Notes under the pieces: model-generated
Database searches by the model: none
What the model saw: only the letters and a program-made list of their open reading frames with translations
What the model was told of the DNA's origin: nothing
Program-made: the position numbers and the translations under genes
Part shown: positions 26,269-35,310 of the stretch, one piece after another
Position numbering within the stretch: the first letter of the stretch is position 1
Layout of the letters: each line of letters starts with the position of its first letter
Assembly: GCA_050186825.1 (NCBI GenBank)
Contig: JBFWYD010000032.1
Location: 1 to 64,000, forward strand
Source of the DNA: NORP233 sp050186825
Lineage (GTDB): Bacteria > Planctomycetota > J058
Reading direction: 5' to 3'
DNA: 64,000 nt

Positions 26269-27245
26269 AGCGAGGCTCCCTGACCTTGCTGCTGGCCGCG
26301 ACGCTGCTGGTGGCCTGCCACGAGCCCGCCCGGGAGCCGGAGCCTGGCCCGTCGCCGGTCACCTCTCCGCTCGCCTCCCCTGCGTCGCCCGGGCCGGCCG
26401 GCTCCCCTTCGCCCGCCAGTGCGGCCGCGACCTCGAGCGCGGTGATCAACCTCCATCGCTGGTCGACCCGCATCGGCCAGGGCGGGCAGCCCTCGGGCGA
26501 GGCCGGCTTCCGCGAGCTGGCGCGGCGCGGCTACGAGCTCGTCCTGAGCGTGGACGGGATGCCGCCCGACGCCGAGACCGCGCGGCGCTTCGGGCTCCGG
26601 ACCCTGCACGTGCCCATCGGCTACGAGGGCGTGACCCACGCGGCCATGCTCCAGATCCTGCGCGCCGTGCGCGAGGCGCCGGGCCCGGTCTACATCCACT
26701 GCCACCACGGCAAGCACCGGGGCCCGGCCGCGGCGGCCCTGGCGCGGATGGCCGAGGACGGCGTCTCGAACGAGCAGGCCGAGCGCGACCTGAAGGCCAG
26801 CGGCTGCAGCCCGCGCTACGCCGGGCTCTACGCGGCCGTGCGCGGCTTCCGCTGCCCGAGCGCGGCCGAGGTGGCCGCGGCCCCTGCGCCGCAGGAGCGG
26901 GTCAAGCCCGCCGGGCTGCGCGCGGCGATGATCGCGGTCAGCCATCGCGAGACCGAGCTCGAGGAGTGCGCGGACGCCGGCTGGGAGGTCCCGCCGCAGC
27001 ACCCCGACCTCGCGCCCGAGCACGGGGCGCTGCTGCTGGTCGAGGCCCTGCGCGAGACCGCGCGCCTGCCCGAGGCCACGGCCCTGGGGGAGGACTTCCT
27101 GCGCCGCTGCCAGGAGAGCGAGGCCGAGGCGGAGGTCCTGCGCGCGGCGCTGGAGCGGCGGGATCGCGGCGGGGCGACGAGCGCGCTGAAGACGCTCAAG
27201 CAGAGCTGCAACGCCTGCCACGCGGCGTATCGCGACTCGCGGTAG
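26265..27245 (+). CDS. Lipoprotein: tyrosine-phosphatase-like domain fused to cytochrome c
   Basis: A 326-aa protein starting at GTG 26265. A signal peptide with lipobox LLVAC places it on a membrane surface. A Pro/Ser linker (about 22-60) leads to a dual-specificity/tyrosine-phosphatase-like domain (about 65-200): strand LHVPIGYEG and the P-loop HC-HHGKH-R with Cys146 and Arg152 in exact C-x5-R spacing. The last 100 residues are helical and end with one heme site CNACH (Cys314, Cys317, His318) followed by AAYR, as in class II cytochromes c'. A periplasmic phosphatase with a redox domain is unusual; the heme may sense gas or redox state. It is coupled to the membrane-anchored gene upstream. 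Confidence 0.8.
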   Translation: MKRGSLTLLLAATLLVACHEPAREPEPGPSPVTSPLASPASPGPAGSPSPASAAATSSAVINLHRWSTRIGQGGQPSGEAGFRELARRGYELVLSVDGMPPDAETARRFGLRTLHVPIGYEGVTHAAMLQILRAVREAPGPVYIHCHHGKHRGPAAAALARMAEDGVSNEQAERDLKASGCSPRYAGLYAAVRGFRCPSAAEVAAAPAPQERVKPAGLRAAMIAVSHRETELEECADAGWEVPPQHPDLAPEHGALLLVEALRETARLPEATALGEDFLRRCQESEAEAEVLRAALERRDRGGATSALKTLKQSCNACHAAYRDSR

Positions 27246-27629
27246 GGCCGAGTCGTCGATAGCTGCTGTCGCTGGAGACTTCGAGCTCGTGCGGCCGTGA
27301 GCGTTGCGCAGCAGGGACAGACTCCGGGAGCGCGGGCCCAAGCGAGTCCGAGTCGACAGGAGCTGCGTAGGCGCTTGATTTCAGCGCAGAGATCGCAGAG
27401 ATCGCGGAGATCGCCCGGTGTGAGCGGGGACGCGACTCCGAGGCGAGTCGCTCGGATCGGACTCGGACTCCACTCGATCTCGCATCGGAGCCCCGCTCCC
27501 GCGCACACGAGGACATCTCCGCGGCCTCTGCGATCTCTGCGCTGAGTATCAGCGCCTTCGCAGGCCATCTCGAACTGGACTCGGGTGAGCCTTCGTCGGC
27601 CCGGCCCCTTCGGTTGGCCCGCGAGTCGT
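27246..27629. other. Convergent intergenic region holding a palindromic element
   Basis: This 384-bp gap lies between the convergent phosphatase-cytochrome and lptD-like genes. Most of it (27363-27563) is the family B palindrome. The flank 27246-27362 contains short GAGTCC/GAGTCG-type runs related to the centre of the element. No gene was found; the frames that cross it exist only because both strands avoid stops. Confidence 0.7.
27363..27563. repeat. Palindromic element, family B, copy 1 (intergenic)
   Basis: A roughly 200-bp palindrome. The left arm (27365-27429) has AGCGCAGAGATCGCAGAGAT repeats and then GCCCGGTGTGAGCGGGG. The right arm (27491-27561) is its inverse, with ATCTCCGCGGCCTCTGCGAT and GCGCACACGAGG. 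The centre contains CGGACTCGGACTCC, a short run of the GGACTC hexamer. Both arms match the arms of copy 2 (31619-31975) in inverted orientation. CGCAGAGA-type palindromes are common in intergenic DNA of several phyla, but the exact family is not known to me. Confidence 0.85.
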
Positions 27630-30179
27630 TCAGTACGGATAGAGCTGCGCGTTGCGGTCGGTGGCGGTCTGGTCGGCCCAGGGGTCGCTGGCGGCGCCAA
27701 AGGCGGGGGCGATCGAGAACGAGACCGAGGTGTCGTCCTGCTGGGGGTCGTTGCTGACGCGCAGCTCGAGGGCGAAGCCCTGGAAGAAGCGGATCAGCCG
27801 GCCGCTGTGGCGCAGGAACTCGCCGGAGAAGAAGTCGTACTGCTGGTCGAGGGCGATCGCCCAGGCCGGGGTCAGCCGCCAGGTGAAGCCCCAGCTCACG
27901 GCCTCGACCTTGACCCGCGCGTCCCACACCTCGCGGTAGCCGACGTTGAGGTTCAGGTCGCGCAGCGAGCCACTCAGGAGGTCGGGGCCGGCGAAGGTGG
28001 GGCGGAAGGTGCCGCCCACGCTCAGGTCGCGCAGGCCGCCCGCGTTCAGGTCCTGCTCGCAGCGGGCGCGCAGGCCGAGCCAGGTGAAGAGGTTCAGGCG
28101 CAGGTCGTAGCGCAGGTGCAGCCAGGAGCGGCCGACGTCGCGCCCCTGGTCGCGCATCAGGTAGATCCCCTCGACCGAGAGGTCGAGCAGCTTCTGGCGG
28201 CGGGCGTCCACGTCGGTCAGGAGTCGGGTGCGCGCGCGCAGGAAGACCTGGTCGGTGGGCTCGAGCTCCTCGATCTCGTCGAAGGGGAGCAGGGCCGAGC
28301 GCGCCCGGCTGACCCCGAACACGTGGCGGGTGCCTGCCTCGGGCACGATCTCGTGGCGCAATACGCCCCAGGGGGTCTGAAAGCGGCGCCAGAGCACGGT
28401 CGAGATGTTCCAGCCGGCCAGGCCCGCGAAGCGGTCGACGGCGCCCTCCTCCGCGGCGCCCTCGCTCCAGAGCGTCTCGCGCACGCCGCCGTAGCCGTAG
28501 AGCTGGAAGGGGCCGAGGGAGCTCTTGCCGGCCAGGGTGGTCTGGAGGTCGCCGCGCCAGGCGCGGTAGCTGGCGTCGGTGAGCGCCTGGTCGGGGCGCA
28601 GGCGCAGGTGGCCGCCGCGCAGCGCCACGTCGAGGTAGAGCCCGCCCAGGCCGGGCTCGGTCACGAGCGGGTGCAGCACCCAGTCCAGGCGCGCCTCGGG
28701 GGACTGCTCGAGCTGGGTCTGGAAGTCGTTGAGGCGGGCGCGCCCGATGAGGCGCGCGCCGAGGTCGTCCCAGCTCCCGCGCAGGTTGGCGTAGGTCTCC
28801 TGCTCCTTCTCGGTCTGGGCGGTCGAGCGGAAGTACTCGAGCAGGAGGCCGCGGTCGGAGACGCGCGAGACCTCGGCGTCGAGCTGGAGCCCGAGCGGGA
28901 GCTTCTCGCGCAGGAGCCCGCGCATCCAGAAGCGCCCCTCGTTGCGGATCGCGGCCCCGACGCGGTCCTGGTCGGCGCGGTCGCGCAGCCCGAAGGCGCG
29001 CAGGAAGCCCTCGCCCTGGCGCGCGCCCTCGTCGAGATGGGTCCACTCGACGCCCAGGGTCCCCGCGGTGCCGCGGCGCTCGTAGTAGTCCACGCCGGCC
29101 TCGCCGCCGAGGCGCAGCTCGCCCAGGCCGGGGTAGCGCAGGCGCGTGACCTCGCCCTCGAGCCCGAGGGTGGCGAAGGTGCCGAAGCGGCTGGACTGGC
29201 CGACGCGCAGCCGCGGCAGCGGCCAGGCCGTGTCCCAGCCGAGCCAGGGGATGCGCGGGGTCTCGAGGGGCTCGCTCAGCCCGAGGCCGGGCGGGAGCAG
29301 GCGGACGTGCAGCCCCTCGGCGTGCAGCTGATAGTCGGGGGTGCGCGCGCGCAGGAGCGCGTCCGAGCCCGCGACCGGGACCCACTCCGCGGCGCCGGGG
29401 CGCGCGACGGGCTGCTTGCCGAGCAGGCCCGAGAACAGCGGTGTGCGGCCGCGGCGGAGGCCCGCGCTGGCCGCGCCAGCCAGGCCGCCCAGGGCGCCGA
29501 GCGAGGCGGGGAGCGGCGGGGGCGGCGCGCTCGGCTCGACCTCGAGGCGCTCGGCGGCGAGCGCCCAGAGCGGCAGGGTGTAGTCGCACACGGTCACGGT
29601 GGCCCCCTCGGCCACGACCCGCTGCGAGCCCTCCGCGCGCAGGCGGTCGGCCGAGACCACGACCCGGCGCGCGCCGAGGACCCCGCTCCCCTGGCCGCTG
29701 CCGGTGCGGAGGATGCCCTGGCGGAGGGTCGCGACCTCGCGCCGGAAGTCGAGGTAGAGCTCCTCGGCCTCGATGGAGTGGCGGCCGGCCTTGCCGGGGG
29801 CGTCCACCTCCACGCGCACGAAGCCGCGCGCGTAGATGCCCGTCACGGGGACGCCGATCGGGCGCTCGCCCGGCTCGAGCCCGGCCAGGAAGGCGACCAC
29901 GGCCTCGGCCCGGATGTCGAAGCGCTGCGTCTCGGGCTTGCCCTCGCGGACCACGGTCCGCGCGCCGTGCACGCGCACGTCCTGGCGGTCGTCAGCCTGG
30001 TAGACGACCACCTGCCGGGCGCCGCGCGGCGCGACCTCGACCCGCGCCGCCTCGACCTCGATCTGGAGCCGCGACCTGGCCCGCTCGGGAGGCGCGACCC
30101 CGGGTGACGGTGGCTCCTGTCCGGTCGCCGGGAGGGCGACCAGGGCGAGCGCTGCGACGGCGAAGGCGGCCCGGTGCAC
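27630..30179 (-). CDS. lptD: LptD-like outer-membrane LPS-assembly protein
   Basis: An 849-aa protein with a signal peptide (AAFAVAALALVALPATGQE). Residues about 25-230 are an OstA/LptA-like region with repeated strand pairs (RFDIRAEAVVAFL, HSIEAEELYLDFRREVATLRQG, RVVVSADRLRAEG). The rest has amphipathic strands typical of a large beta-barrel (for example LHLRYDLRLNLFTWLGLRARCE) and ends with an aromatic residue (LYPY). In LptD the N-domain joins the LPS bridge and the barrel inserts LPS into the outer leaflet. GTG 30179 is used as start because the signal peptide begins there. No lptA, lptB or lptE is adjacent. The family call is by architecture and therefore moderate. Confidence 0.75.
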   Translation of the reverse strand: MHRAAFAVAALALVALPATGQEPPSPGVAPPERARSRLQIEVEAARVEVAPRGARQVVVYQADDRQDVRVHGARTVVREGKPETQRFDIRAEAVVAFLAGLEPGERPIGVPVTGIYARGFVRVEVDAPGKAGRHSIEAEELYLDFRREVATLRQGILRTGSGQGSGVLGARRVVVSADRLRAEGSQRVVAEGATVTVCDYTLPLWALAAERLEVEPSAPPPPLPASLGALGGLAGAASAGLRRGRTPLFSGLLGKQPVARPGAAEWVPVAGSDALLRARTPDYQLHAEGLHVRLLPPGLGLSEPLETPRIPWLGWDTAWPLPRLRVGQSSRFGTFATLGLEGEVTRLRYPGLGELRLGGEAGVDYYERRGTAGTLGVEWTHLDEGARQGEGFLRAFGLRDRADQDRVGAAIRNEGRFWMRGLLREKLPLGLQLDAEVSRVSDRGLLLEYFRSTAQTEKEQETYANLRGSWDDLGARLIGRARLNDFQTQLEQSPEARLDWVLHPLVTEPGLGGLYLDVALRGGHLRLRPDQALTDASYRAWRGDLQTTLAGKSSLGPFQLYGYGGVRETLWSEGAAEEGAVDRFAGLAGWNISTVLWRRFQTPWGVLRHEIVPEAGTRHVFGVSRARSALLPFDEIEELEPTDQVFLRARTRLLTDVDARRQKLLDLSVEGIYLMRDQGRDVGRSWLHLRYDLRLNLFTWLGLRARCEQDLNAGGLRDLSVGGTFRPTFAGPDLLSGSLRDLNLNVGYREVWDARVKVEAVSWGFTWRLTPAWAIALDQQYDFFSGEFLRHSGRLIRFFQGFALELRVSNDPQQDDTSVSFSIAPAFGAASDPWADQTATDRNAQLYPY

Positions 30180-30288
30180 GCGACCGTCATAGCCGCTGCC
30201 TCGGACGAGGGGGTCAAGCCTTGTCAGGTCAGGGTCGTGTCCGGGCGGCAGGCAGTAGGATCTGCGGCCGACCCCAGGGGACACCGCG

Positions 30289-31071
30289 ATGCTCGTCGAC
30301 AGCCACTGCCATGTCTCGACCCCGCGCTACGACGCCGACCGCGCCGAGGTCCTGGCGCGGGCGCGCGCGGCTGGAGTGCAGGCGATGGTCGACGTGGGCT
30401 GCGACCTGGCCTCGAGCGAGGCCAGCGCGGCCCTGGCCGCGCGGGAGCCCGACGTGTGGGCCGTGGTCGGGCTGCACCCCCACGAGGCGCGCCACTGGGA
30501 CGAGGCCACGCCCGACCGGCTGCGGGCCCTGGCCGCGCTCCCGCGCGTCCTGGCCGTGGGCGAGATGGGGCTCGACTTCTACTACGACCACTCGCCGCGC
30601 GACGTGCAGCGCCAGGTGTTCCGGGCCCAGCTCGCCCTGGCCCGCGAGCTCGACCTCCCGGCCGTGCTCCACGTGCGCGACGCCTACGACGAGGCCCTCG
30701 ACATCCTCGACGAGGCCGCGGCCGGCCCGGGCGCCCCGCTGCGCGGCGTGGCCCACTGCTTCACGGGCGAGGCCCGCCAGGCGCTCGGCTTCGTGGAGCG
30801 CGGCTTCGGCGTGTCCTTCACGGGCGTCGTGACCTTCAAGAGCGCCGACCCGATCCGCGAGGCCGCCAGCGCCGTCCCGCTCGACCGCCTGCTCGTCGAG
30901 ACCGACTGCCCCTACATGGCCCCCGTCCCCCTGCGCGGCAAGCGCTGCGAGCCGGCCCACGTCGAGCACACCGCCCGCGCGATCGCGGTCCTGCGCGGCC
31001 TGCCCGAGGAGGAGCTGTTCGCGGCCACCGCCCGCAACGCCGCGCGCATCTTCGGCTTCCCCCTCGCGTGA
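30289..31071 (+). CDS. tatD: TatD family metal-dependent hydrolase (DNase)
   Basis: A 260-aa TIM-barrel hydrolase. All TatD signatures are visible: DSHCHVSTPRYD (metal His pair), GLHPHEA, VAVGEMGLDFYY (metal Glu), LPAVLHVRDA, GVAHCFTG and LLVETDCPYMAPVPLRGKR. TatD proteins are Mg2+-dependent 3'-5' exonucleases involved in DNA repair and DNA fragmentation. Length is standard. It is divergent from the lptD-like gene and ten bases upstream of the cytochrome gene on the same strand. Confidence 0.95.
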   Translation: MLVDSHCHVSTPRYDADRAEVLARARAAGVQAMVDVGCDLASSEASAALAAREPDVWAVVGLHPHEARHWDEATPDRLRALAALPRVLAVGEMGLDFYYDHSPRDVQRQVFRAQLALARELDLPAVLHVRDAYDEALDILDEAAAGPGAPLRGVAHCFTGEARQALGFVERGFGVSFTGVVTFKSADPIREAASAVPLDRLLVETDCPYMAPVPLRGKRCEPAHVEHTARAIAVLRGLPEEELFAATARNAARIFGFPLA

Positions 31072-31081
31072 GCCTCCTCAC

Positions 31082-33999
31082 GTGAGCGAGCTCCTCCCGA
31101 GCTGGGTCCCGAGTGACCTCCCGCCCGAGGCCCGCGCCCGCTGTGCGGAGCTGCTCGCGGGCCCGGTCCTGGGGCGGGCCAAGCTCGCGGAGCGCGTCGC
31201 GAGCTACCTGCGCGCCGCGGCGGCCGCGAGCCTCGAAAGCGACGGGGTCGACGAGGTCAGCAAGCGGCTGGAGCTCGGGGCTGGGTGCCACGCGCTGGTG
31301 ATGGGGTTGGGGGCGGCGGAGTCGGAGTCGGAGTCGGAGTCGGAGTCGGAGTCGGAGTCGGAGTCGGAGTCGGAGTCGGAGTCGGAGTCGGAGTCGGAGT
31401 CGGAGTCGGAGTCGGAGTCGGAGTCGGAGTCGGAGTCGGAGTCGGAGNNNNNNNNNNGTCGGAGTCGGAGTCGGAGTCGGAGTCGGAGTCGGAGTCGGAG
31501 TCGGAGTCGGAGTCGGAGTCGGAGTCGGAGTCGGAGTCGGAGTCGGAGTCGGAGTCGGAGTCGGAGTCGGAGTCGGAGTCGGAGTCGGAGCGGGTCGCGA
31601 GTCCGGAGTCGCGAGGGTCTGCGGAGGCGTTGGATTTAAGCGCAGAGATCGCAGAGATCGCAGAGACCGCGGAGATGTCCTCGTGTGAGCGAGAGCGCGG
31701 CTGCGATCCGGGAGCGGAGTCCGAGACCGAGTCCGAGTCCGAGGCCGAGGCCGAGACCGAGGCCGAGACCGAGTCCGAGGCCGAGTCCGAGGCCGAGGCC
31801 GAGACCGAGGCCGAGGCCGAGACCGAGACCGAGACCGAGACCGAGTCCGAGTCCGAATCCGAATCCGAATCCGAGTCCGAGTCCGAGCGATTCGCCTCGG
31901 AGACCCGTCCCCGCTCACACCGGGCGATCTCCGCGCTCTCTGCGATCTCTGCGCTCAAATCCAACGCTCCCGCAGCTCCTATCGCCTCCGGATCGCAACT
32001 CGGCTTCGACCCCGCCTCGAGCGGCAACGCTTCCGCGGCTCCTATCGCCCCCGGATCGCAACCCGACCCCGACTCCCACGACGCCCACGCCACCCCTCGC
32101 CTCGTCGAGCTCGCCTGCCTCTACTGCCTCGACGACTCCCTCCCCCTCTCCACCCGCCGCGACGTCTTCGACGCCTGCGCGCGGGCCCTCGGCCGCTTCG
32201 ACCTCGTGCGCGGCGCGATCCTCCCGGGGATGCGGGCCATCCCCCGGGTCGACCCGCGCGCGCGGCGGCGGCGGCGGGTGGTGGCCTTCGCGATCGGGGT
32301 GGCCCTGGCGCCGCTGCTCTACCAGCTGAGTCGGCGGCACAACCCGGGCTTCGAGCTGGCGCAGGCGGATGCCTTCGGCGACCGCGCGGCGCCGGTCGCG
32401 AGCGCGGGGCCGGCCTTCGACCCGAACTACCGGAACATCCACCTGGCCGACTACACCGGGCCCGAAGCCTGCGCGCGCTGCCACGCGGAGAAGCACGCGG
32501 CCTGGCGGGAGCATCCCCACAGCCGCATGAACCAGGACGCGGGGCCCGCGAGCGTGCGCGGCGACTTCGCGGGGCGGCAGTCGCGCTACGGCCGCTACGA
32601 GGGGCGCTTCTACCGGCGCGGCGCCGAGCACGTGATGGAGGTCCTCCAGGATGGCCGGCCCTGGCGCCGCTACCGGATCACGCGCACGGTCGGCTCGCGC
32701 TTCACCCAGATGTACGTGGGCGTGCAGGAGGAGGGCCCCGAGCCGCGGGACGACCCGCGCTACCGCGAGGAGCTGAAGCTCCCCTTCGGCTACTGGATCA
32801 CGCGCGACCTGTGGCTGCCCGTGAACCACTTCGACTCGGACCAGCTCCCCGACTGGGACTCGGGGGGGAGCAACGACCAGGCGATGGCGGCCTTGACCTC
32901 GGCGCATCGCTGGGGGCGGAGCTGCATGTTCTGCCACAACACCTACCCCTACGAGCTGCGCCTCCAGAGCGGGCTGGCGGAGCTCACGGGCTTTCCGCCG
33001 AGCGACGTGGCGCTGCGCGCGCCGCCCCCGCGGGCGACGGAGCTCGCGCCCGAGCAGCTCGTCACGCTGGGGATCTCCTGCGAGAGCTGTCACTTCGGCG
33101 GGCGCGAGCACGCGCGCCTGGAGAAGGAGGCGCGCTTCCTGCCGTGCAGCCCCGAGTTGGCGGGCGAGGGGCCCTCGCAGGGGCGCGTGGCGGGCGCCCG
33201 GCGCGACCCCTACACGGTCAACTCGATCTGCGCGCAGTGCCACGCAGCGCGGGTCTCGCGCTACCCCGACGGCGGCGCGACCTGGAACTCGCGGGAGGCG
33301 GCGGACCTGCTCGCGGGCGCCTGCGCGAGCAAGATCAAGTGCACCGACTGCCACGACCCACATCGCAAGGGGCCTACGACGACGGGCGCGCCCGACGCCC
33401 CGGCGCACCTGGCCGCCTGCCGCTCCTGCCACGCGCAGTACGCCCAGGAGCCGGGCCGCCGGGCGCATGCGCGCCACGGCCCGGAGGTGAGCTGCCTCGA
33501 CTGCCACATGCCGCGCGTGGTCCAGGGCCTCGACGGCGCGATCCGCACCCATCGCATCGGCGCCCCGACCAACCCCGCGATGCTCGCCCAGGGCGCGCCG
33601 AACGCCTGCAACCTGTGCCACCTGGACCGCTCGCTGCGCTGGACCCTCGACGCCCTGCGCGCGGGCTGGGGCAAGGCGCCCGCGCCCGAGGACGCCTGGG
33701 CAAAGGCCTACGGCGGGAGCCTCGACCTGCCGGTGGGCCCCGCCTGGCTGCGCCACGAGGTCCCGGTGGTGCGCCTGATCGCGGGCCAGGCCTACGCGCG
33801 CTCGCCCCTGGGGCGGGCCGCGGCGCCGCTCCTGCTCGAGGCCCTGCTCGACCCGAACCCGGTCGACCGGACCTTCGGGCGCTTTTCGCTCGAGGCCGCG
33901 CTGGGGCGGCGCCTGAGCGACGAGGAGTACTGGCCCGCCGACCCGCCCGCGACCCGCGCGCGCCAGGTGGCCGCGCTGCGGGCCTCGCTCGGGAAGTGA
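31082..33999 (+). CDS. Membrane-anchored octaheme cytochrome with (Ser-Glu)n tract; gene spans assembly gap
   Basis: Start GTG 31082. The first 75 residues are a helical domain (PPEARARCAELLAG). Next comes a (Ser-Glu)n tract from a GGAGTC hexamer array broken by ten N; frames before and after the gap differ, but the gap length is arbitrary, so I treat it as one gene. Then follow an in-frame palindromic element (31619-31975), a 63-bp tandem duplication, a second helical piece (LVELACLYCLDDSLPLS), a membrane helix after five Arg (VVAFAIGVALAPLLYQL) and a periplasmic part with eight CxxCH hemes: CARCH, CMFCH, CESCH, CAQCH, CTDCH, CRSCH, CLDCH, CNLCH. It is a cytochrome c554/multiheme-type electron carrier or reductase. 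An alternative is a separate cytochrome gene starting after the repeats. Confidence 0.75.
31318..31590 (+). repeat. GGAGTC hexanucleotide array interrupted by assembly gap
   Basis: More than 40 perfect copies of a 6-bp unit flank the N run (about 21 on the left, 22 on the right). On the plus strand it encodes alternating Ser and Glu; on the minus strand Asp and Ser, so both strands stay open. The copies are identical, which suggests recent slippage expansion, and the true copy number is unknown because assembly stopped inside it. Confidence 0.95.
31448..31457. other. Assembly gap (10 N)
   Basis: Ten undefined bases inside the hexamer array. A fixed short N run is a usual scaffold placeholder, so the true distance is unknown. 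The apparent frameshift of the Ser-Glu tract across it should not be taken as real. Confidence 0.97.
31619..31975. repeat. Palindromic element, family B, copy 2, inside a coding region
   Basis: The left arm (31619-31700) has GCGTTGGATTTAAGCGCAG, AGATCGCAGAGACCGCGGAG and TGTCCTCGTGTGAGCG. The right arm (31900-31975) is the inverse of the same sequence. The centre (about 31710-31890) is an expanded run of GAGTCC/GAGACC/GAGGCC hexamers. The element keeps the reading frame of the cytochrome gene and reads as ALDLSAEIAEIAETAEM on the left and RAISALSAISALKSN on the right. This is like the in-frame palindromic elements known in Rickettsia, though the sequence is unrelated. Confidence 0.85.
31962..32066 (+). 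repeat. 63-bp tandem duplication in frame
   Basis: The segment from CAACGCTCCCGCAGCTCCTA at 31962 is repeated 63 bp later at 32025 with a few substitutions. It adds 21 codons and gives the protein repeats NAPAAPIASGSQ and NASAAPIAPGSQ. The first unit begins inside the end of the family B palindrome, so the duplication may be linked to its insertion. Confidence 0.8.
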
Positions 34000-34006
34000 G
34001 CGCGCC

Positions 34007-35188
34007 TCAGCCGGCCAACCGCAGCGCCTGGTCGTCGCTGCGGTCGAGGGCCGGGAAGTAGAGGGTGAAGGACGCGCCCCGGCCGGGCTCGCTCTCGACG
34101 CGGACCGCGCCCTCGTGGGCGCGCACGACGCCCAGCACGATGGCCAGGCCGAGCCCGGTGCCGGTCGGCTTGGTGGTGAAGTAGGGGTCGAAGATCAGGT
34201 GGTGGTGCTCGGGCGCGAGGCCCGGGCCGGTGTCCATGACGCGCACGCAGGCGTAGGTCCCCGGCGTCAGCGCCTTGTCGGGGCGGACCTGGGCCAGGGC
34301 CGCGGCGTCGAGCTCCTCGGCCCAGGTCTCGACGTGGACCTCGCCGCCCGCCTCGCCCAGGGCTTGCCCGGCGTTGGCCAGCAGGTTGGCTGCGACCTGG
34401 CGGAGCTGGGTCGGGTCGGCCAGGACCAGCGGGAGCGGGTCGGCCAGGTCGAAGCGGAGCTCGACCTGCGGGAAGGCGCTGCTCTGGAGCTCGGCCATCT
34501 CGCGGAACAGCGCGCCCAGGTCGACCTCCTCGCGCTGGGTCGTGCCGCGGCCGGTGTAGGCCAGGAGCTGGCGCATGAGCTCGATCGAGCGCTGCGAGGC
34601 CGCGGCCGCGTCGCGCAGGAAGGGCTCGGCCGGGGAGCCGGCCGGGAGCAACGAGAGCGCCGCGCCGAGGTTGGCGACGATGGGCGTGAGCAGGTTGTTG
34701 AAGTCGTGCGCGATCCCGCCCGCGAGCAGGCCGACCGAGGCCAGCTTCTGGGTGCGCACCCGCGCGTCCTGGAGCTGCCGGCGCTCGGTCACGTTGCGCA
34801 CGATGGCCAGGACCTGGTCGGAGCCGTTGGGCACCAGGCGCGCCTCGTAGTGCTGGAGCCCGCGGCGCGGGAGGGGCAGCGCGTAGTCGAAGGTGTGGGC
34901 CTGCCCATCGGCCAGGACCGCCACGATGCTCCGCATGTAGCGCTCGGCCACCTCGGGGGGCAGGACCTCGCTCACGGTGTGGCCGAGGAACTCCTGCGGC
35001 TGGCGGAACAGGCGGTCGAGGCTCGGGGCGTGGAAGCCGAGGTGCTTCCCCTCGCGGTCCAGGCAGAAGATCAGGTCGTCCGCGCCCTGGAGCAGCGCCG
35101 CGCTGCGCCGCTCGCACTCCTCGAGGGCCGCGCGCACCTTGTCCAGCTCGGAGGCTGGCAGCTCGGCCTGGCCAAAGTCCGTGGGCAT
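34007..35188 (-). CDS. Soluble PAS-domain sensor histidine kinase
   Basis: A 393-aa protein with no membrane helix. Residues about 25-135 are a PAS domain (GADDLIFCLDREGKHLGFH ... IVRNVTERRQL). The dimerisation box is GGIAHDFNNLL with the phospho-acceptor His, typical of NtrB-like kinases. The ATPase domain has N-box NLLANAGQAL, G1 DTGPGL, F-box FDPYFTTK and G2 GTGLGLAI. There is no receiver domain and no response regulator next to it, so it is an orphan kinase; the degenerate activator at 21441-22979 is not an obvious partner. Confidence 0.92.
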   Translation of the reverse strand: MPTDFGQAELPASELDKVRAALEECERRSAALLQGADDLIFCLDREGKHLGFHAPSLDRLFRQPQEFLGHTVSEVLPPEVAERYMRSIVAVLADGQAHTFDYALPLPRRGLQHYEARLVPNGSDQVLAIVRNVTERRQLQDARVRTQKLASVGLLAGGIAHDFNNLLTPIVANLGAALSLLPAGSPAEPFLRDAAAASQRSIELMRQLLAYTGRGTTQREEVDLGALFREMAELQSSAFPQVELRFDLADPLPLVLADPTQLRQVAANLLANAGQALGEAGGEVHVETWAEELDAAALAQVRPDKALTPGTYACVRVMDTGPGLAPEHHHLIFDPYFTTKPTGTGLGLAIVLGVVRAHEGAVRVESEPGRGASFTLYFPALDRSDDQALRLAG

Positions 35189-35310
35189 GGTCCCGACCTC
35201 CCCCGGGACATCACACCAGGACCCGCGGCGGGGTCAACGGGAGCGCGGGCCGAGAGCCTCTGAAGGATCCGTGGTCGCCGCCCCCGAGGCGCAGACCTCC
35301 TCAACTCAGC

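Noticed and set aside
27585..30107. 840-aa plus-strand frame opposite the lptD-like gene
   Set aside because: No domain or signal; the minus-strand product has a signal peptide and barrel-type strands.
31318..31590. Real frameshift in the cytochrome gene
   Set aside because: The frame change coincides with a ten-N placeholder inside a perfect hexamer array, so it cannot be distinguished from an unknown gap length.
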